Shown: one piece after another, positions 7,179 to 10,374 of the stretch
How the letters are laid out: each line of letters starts with the position of its first letter
How positions within the stretch are numbered: the stretch's first letter is position 1
Source of the DNA: Candidatus Omnitrophota bacterium
GTDB lineage: Bacteria; Omnitrophota; Gorgyraeia; Gygaellales; Profunditerraquicolaceae
Assembly: GCA_017995695.1 (NCBI GenBank)
Contig: JAGOIJ010000049.1
Location: forward strand, 1-10,374
Reading direction: 5' to 3'
DNA length: 10,374 nucleotides
Notes under the pieces: model-generated
The model's database searches: none
Seen by the model: the letters and a program-made list of their open reading frames with translations, nothing else
Told to the model about the DNA's origin: nothing
Translations under genes and position numbers: made by a program

Positions 7179-9242
7179 ATGGTTATTGTATTGCTCATGA
7201 ATGCTTTGGTAGCGCTAAGTGCTTATTGGATGACTTATAGGCTCTTAGGCTTTACGCGTTGCATTGATGGGTTGCTGGCTTTTTTTATTGTATATTTTGG
7301 GCAAATTATTATTGTTGAAACAGGGCTTGGAATAGCAAATTCTCTTTTTTTAAACAATGTTATTATTGCTCATTGCGTAGTGCTTGCGATAGTTTGGTTC
7401 TTATCGCGTACAAAACTCCCCGTAACTCCTTGTCAAAACCTGCGTGATTCTTTATCGAGCCTCATTCGTCACAAGGTTGTATTGCTGGGGTTTGCTTTTA
7501 TTCTGGGTTTTGGCATCGTAAAGATCGCTATTAATCTGGTAAATCCGCCGTGCGGATGGGATAACATTAGTTATCATTTTGTTTTTCCGGTTGAATGGCT
7601 TAAAAGCGGCACGCTTGACACGCCAATAAGCATCTGCGATGATCCCAGCCCGCCGTATTACCCGATTAATGGAAGTTTGTTTTTCTTGTGGTTTATGCTG
7701 CCGTTGAAAAACGTTTTCTTGGCTGATTTAGGACAGGTGCCATTTTTTATTGTTGCTTTTTTATCTGTGTATGCAATCTGCAGGAAGCTTGACGTGCGCC
7801 AGGAATATGCATTTTTTGGCGCAGCTCTTTTTATGTTGACGCCGAACGTTTTTAAGCAGCTTGAGATTGCATATGTCGATGTGATGATGGCTGCTTTGTT
7901 TTTTGCCGGATTGAATTTTTTGCTTGCGCTTCGCCAAGATTTTTCTTTGAAACATTGCGTTGCTTGGTCATTGTATTGCGGCGCGTTTCTCGGCACGAAG
8001 ACTTCTGCAATCATATATGGGTTGTTTCTTATCGGGTTATTTTTTGTTTTGCTCGTAGGCAGGATAAAAGAGAAGCAAGGAGTAGGGCGAGTTTTTGGCT
8101 ATCTTGCAGTTTTCTTTGCCATAATTATTATCACGGGTGGGTATACCTATGTGAAAAACTTCCTGGTTACAGGTAATCCTTTATTCCCTGCGGATATCCA
8201 TGTTCTCGGCAAGCGCCTGTTTAAAGGAGTGATGCCGTTCGCTACGTATCGGGCGCATTGGACGCCGGAAGATTTTAACCTCAAAAAGTTTTTATTTGGC
8301 GAAGGTATGGGCGGCCAGTTTATCATCTTTGTAATTCCTGCGGTTATCCTGGCGCCACTGGTTGCGCTTAAGCGTGCAAATCGCGGAATGCGCTGCATTA
8401 GTTTTTATGTATCATTGCTGCCGATCGCGCTTTTTTTATCATTTATTTTTCTCATGCCGCAGTTCTGGGTAAGGTATCTTTATCCTTTTTTGGGAATGGG
8501 CTTTGTGGGGGCAATGATGCTTATCGAATTGGCGCGTGTGCCCGCATGGCTTGTGCGAACGCTAGTCTTTGCTTGTTTTGTGGCTAGCGTCGGAGAACTA
8601 TCCGGCCATCTTGAGCTTTTTTCATCGATGATGTTTTCTTTGTTGTTTTTTTTCAGCTTAAGAAAGCTGATGCAGGCAAGGATCACCCGCGCGTGGCTGA
8701 TCGGCTTAGGAATAGGATTGTTTGCCCTCCTGCATATTTTGAATATCGATTATGACGCGCATGAGTATGACCGCTATGCAAAGCCGCTTCCGTATGTAAA
8801 TTATGTTCCAGGTGACAGATTGGCTTGGAAGTGGGTCAATGACAATGCTCATGGAGTTAGGATCGCTTACGCCGGGATTCCGCATATGTTGCCTTTGTAT
8901 GGCAGGCATTTTAAGAATGATGTGATGTATGTTTCTGTGAATAAGGTGCAGCCTATCAAGCTACATTATTTTCCAGAAGCTTGCTATACGTGGGATACCG
9001 ATTATTTAAAAGTTATTGCAAGCCTTGAGCGTGAGGGGAATTTCCGCGAGCACCCTAATTATTCAACATGGTTGAGAAATTTGCACTCTGAACAGATCAG
9101 ATACCTGGTGGTGTATTCATTCCGCAGACTTAAGACGATGGTTTTTCCTTTGGAGGATGTCTGGGCAGGAGCTCATCCGGAAGATTTCACTCTTGCTTAT
9201 ACAAATGATGCCGTGCACATTTATGAGGTGAAAAGCAGATGA
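7179..9242 (+). CDS. GT-C fold membrane glycosyltransferase-like protein (GT39/ArnT-like architecture)
   Basis: The product is 687 residues from ATG 7179. About 12-13 TM helices cover residues 1-525, and a soluble, probably periplasmic tail covers about 526-687. GT-C features are visible. A first large loop after the helix around 103-121 reads NPPCGWDNISYHFVFPVEWL, where Asp128 occupies the position of the catalytic Asp of GT-C enzymes. A second acidic site is AYVDVMM (Asp234). GTKTSA (272-277) and KNFLVTGNPLFP (326-337) match the Lys and TGNPxxP segments of polytopic GT39-like proteins. Such enzymes use a polyprenyl-phosphate sugar donor to glycosylate a periplasmic acceptor. The gene overlaps the downstream GT2 gene by ATGA, suggesting a donor-synthase/transferase pair. 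No specific subfamily is recognised; a non-catalytic or flippase-like role is a minor alternative. An in-frame ATG at 7197 is also possible. Confidence 0.78.
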   Translation: MVIVLLMNALVALSAYWMTYRLLGFTRCIDGLLAFFIVYFGQIIIVETGLGIANSLFLNNVIIAHCVVLAIVWFLSRTKLPVTPCQNLRDSLSSLIRHKVVLLGFAFILGFGIVKIAINLVNPPCGWDNISYHFVFPVEWLKSGTLDTPISICDDPSPPYYPINGSLFFLWFMLPLKNVFLADLGQVPFFIVAFLSVYAICRKLDVRQEYAFFGAALFMLTPNVFKQLEIAYVDVMMAALFFAGLNFLLALRQDFSLKHCVAWSLYCGAFLGTKTSAIIYGLFLIGLFFVLLVGRIKEKQGVGRVFGYLAVFFAIIIITGGYTYVKNFLVTGNPLFPADIHVLGKRLFKGVMPFATYRAHWTPEDFNLKKFLFGEGMGGQFIIFVIPAVILAPLVALKRANRGMRCISFYVSLLPIALFLSFIFLMPQFWVRYLYPFLGMGFVGAMMLIELARVPAWLVRTLVFACFVASVGELSGHLELFSSMMFSLLFFFSLRKLMQARITRAWLIGLGIGLFALLHILNIDYDAHEYDRYAKPLPYVNYVPGDRLAWKWVNDNAHGVRIAYAGIPHMLPLYGRHFKNDVMYVSVNKVQPIKLHYFPEACYTWDTDYLKVIASLEREGNFREHPNYSTWLRNLHSEQIRYLVVYSFRRLKTMVFPLEDVWAGAHPEDFTLAYTNDAVHIYEVKSR
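9225..9230 (+). promoter_or_regulatory. Ribosome binding site for the GT2 gene
   Basis: GAGGTG with an 8-nt spacer to ATG 9239 lies within the last codons of the GT-C gene. It is the clearest Shine-Dalgarno sequence in the window, and the ATGA overlap adds coupling. Confidence 0.65.
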
Positions 9243-9964
9243 AGATATCTATCGTGGTTCCTGCTCACAATGAAGAGGAAAATATCGCCGATGTTATCCA
9301 GCAGATAGAAACAGCTATTGATTTGGACCATGAGTTGGTTGTTGTTAACGATCATTCAAGCGATGCAACACCTACTATTGTAACAGGCCTGATGCAACGT
9401 TATCCTCGCTTGAGGCTGGTGCATAATACTGAACCCGGTGGGTTTGCCAATGCCATTAAGGCAGGGTTAAAGAATATGCGGGGGGATCTGGTGGTTCCAG
9501 TAATGGGAGATCTATGCGATGATCTGGCAACCATAAAAGAAATGTATGCCAAGATACTGGAAGGATACGATGTTGTTTGTGGCTCCCGTTATTTCGGAGG
9601 AGGCGAACGTAGGGGTGGCTCAAAATTTAAGGGAATGCTTTCCTCGTGTGCGGGTTGGTCATTGCATATGCTGCTTGGGATAGCAACGCATGATATCGCC
9701 AATGCCTTTAAGATGTATCGAAAAGAAGTGATCCAAAGCATTACGATTGAATCAAAGGGGTTTGAGATATCTATGGAGCTTCCGGTTAAAGCGTATTGTC
9801 TGGGTTTTAAGATAACCGAGGTGCCTACTATTTGGAAAGAGCGCACTAAGGGTAAATCGAGTTTTAAGGTGCTGCAATTATTGCCTAGCTATTTTAAGCT
9901 GTATGTATGGGTGTTATGGAAAAAGGTTTTCGGTGGTAGCGGTAAGCGATGCGTAAAACAATGA
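9239..9964 (+). CDS. Glycosyltransferase family 2, dolichol-phosphate mannose synthase-like
   Basis: This encodes 241 residues, about the size of the soluble DPM1 catalytic domain. The GT-A fold is marked by ISIVVPAHNEEENI (3-16), ELVVVNDHSSDAT (32-44, Asp38 binds the nucleotide), LRLVHNTEPGGFANAIKAGL (58-77), and the metal-binding region VPVMGDLCDD (86-95), where Asp91/Asp94/Asp95 replace the common DADLQ. These are followed by VVCGSRYFGGGERRGGS (112-128) and IANAFKMYRKEVI (153-165), then GFEISMELPVKAYCLGFKITEVPTIW with the WKERTKGKSSFK basic loop. It has no C-terminal TM helices, unlike GtrB/ArnC; a short hydrophobic stretch (212-231) may bind the membrane surface. The likely role is making a polyprenyl-phosphate sugar on the cytoplasmic face, possibly for the GT-C protein immediately upstream. 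Direct transfer to a growing repeat unit is the alternative. It overlaps both neighbours by ATGA. Confidence 0.88.
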   Translation: MKISIVVPAHNEEENIADVIQQIETAIDLDHELVVVNDHSSDATPTIVTGLMQRYPRLRLVHNTEPGGFANAIKAGLKNMRGDLVVPVMGDLCDDLATIKEMYAKILEGYDVVCGSRYFGGGERRGGSKFKGMLSSCAGWSLHMLLGIATHDIANAFKMYRKEVIQSITIESKGFEISMELPVKAYCLGFKITEVPTIWKERTKGKSSFKVLQLLPSYFKLYVWVLWKKVFGGSGKRCVKQ

Positions 9965-10374
9965 CAAAAAAGACTAATATCTTAGGGATTTCCTGTTTCT
10001 ATCATGATAGCGCAGCAGCGTTAGTCCAGGATGGGTTGATTATAGCTGCGGCCCAGGAAGAGCGCTTTACCCGCAAAAAACACGATTTCAATTTTCCCTA
10101 TAACGCTATTGCATGGTGTCTAACAGCTTCAGGAATAACTATTGATGAAGTTGATTTCGTGGTGTTTTATGATAAGCCGCTCATCAAATTTGAGCGCATC
10201 CTTGAAACATCGCTCATGTATGCGCCGACAGGCATACGGCAGTTTATCCAGGCTATGCCGTTGTGGCTTAAGCAGAAATTGTGGATTCCGGAGATTATCC
10301 GCAAAGAGTTAAAGTATAAGGGTTAGCTTTTATTTTTCGAACATCATTAATTGCACGCTGCCAGGGCTTTTTTT
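9961..10374 (+). pseudogene. Carbamoyltransferase (NodU/CmcH family), N-terminal part, interrupted by in-frame stops at the window end
   Basis: The intact frame from ATG 9961 reaches TAG 10324-10326, giving 121 residues; an in-frame ATG at 9949 would add four. Full-length family members are about 550-600 residues. The start is textbook: NILGISCFYHDSAAALV with the HDSAAA motif, then AAAQEERFTRKKHDFNFP, as in the Kae1-like domain of NodU, CmcH and TobZ. These enzymes transfer carbamoyl from carbamoyl phosphate, via carbamoyl-AMP, to a sugar or antibiotic hydroxyl; here the target is presumably a glycan sugar. Beyond the TAG the same frame still reads LLFFEHH, stop (10348-10350), LHAARAFF, clearly the family's LLF-EHHLSHAASAFF metal-binding segment with point changes. 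So the frame is not shifted; stops and missense changes interrupt it. End-of-contig sequence error is at least as likely as true gene decay. The ATGA overlap with the GT2 gene supports 9961 as the start. Confidence 0.85.

Noticed and set aside
10361..10374. Possible rho-independent terminator (G-rich bases followed by a T run)
   Set aside because: No stem can be paired upstream of the T run, and in the carbamoyltransferase frame the bases read as the conserved AxAFF codons. It is degraded coding sequence rather than a terminator.
10327..10374. Frameshift as the cause of the carbamoyltransferase truncation
   Set aside because: The other two frames of this stretch do not show family residues, while the original frame does on both sides of each stop. 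Substitutions rather than an indel therefore explain the break.
1..10374. CRISPR, tRNA, rRNA, riboswitch, insertion sequence, direct-repeat or integrase signals
   Set aside because: The window is almost completely filled with coding sequence on one strand. I saw no repeated blocks, cloverleaf-like segments or transposase motifs, and no intergenic space long enough to hold such elements.

Overview
The window is one dense, single-strand (+) block of surface-polysaccharide biosynthesis genes. Ten coding regions run head to tail and occupy essentially every base. Neighbouring genes either overlap by a few bases or are separated by at most 7 nt. No promoter, terminator, RNA gene, insertion sequence, CRISPR array or non-coding stretch over 10 nt was found, so the whole window looks like the interior of one polycistron that begins before base 1 and continues past the end.

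Layout: (1) the C-terminal end of a UDP-GlcNAc 2-epimerase (WecB type), cut by the left edge; (2) a GT9 heptosyltransferase-like protein; (3) a GT4 glycosyltransferase; (4) a class I SAM methyltransferase; (5) a second GT4 glycosyltransferase; (6) a membrane polyprenyl-phosphate sugar-1-phosphate transferase (WcaJ/WbaP type), which would start the lipid-linked repeat unit; (7) a Wzy/WaaL-type O-antigen polymerase or ligase; (8) a large GT-C-like membrane glycosyltransferase; (9) a GT2 dolichol-phosphate-mannose-synthase-like enzyme; (10) the start of a NodU/CmcH-type carbamoyltransferase, interrupted by in-frame stops in the last 51 bases.

A working model, inferred from the families: the epimerase supplies UDP-ManNAc. 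The phosphotransferase loads the first sugar onto undecaprenyl phosphate, and the GT9 and GT4 enzymes extend it in the cytoplasm. The Wzy-like protein polymerises or ligates the chain outside the membrane. The GT2/GT-C pair may add a side-branch sugar through a polyprenyl-phosphate donor. The methyltransferase and carbamoyltransferase may decorate or cap sugars. No Wzx flippase or Wzz chain-length regulator lies inside the window.

Organism: a Gram-negative-type bacterium is suggested by the GT9 heptosyltransferase-like gene and the Wzy-type locus. Base composition is moderate, judged by eye as mid-40s % G+C. The overall style resembles uncultured groundwater or sediment lineages such as Omnitrophota, but that is a weak impression and not a demonstrated assignment. 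The window opens mid-gene and the coding signal degrades by point changes at its right edge, which suggests a metagenomic contig end. I do not see a clearly novel system. The best leads are the interrupted carbamoyltransferase tail and the translationally coupled GT-C/GT2 pair.
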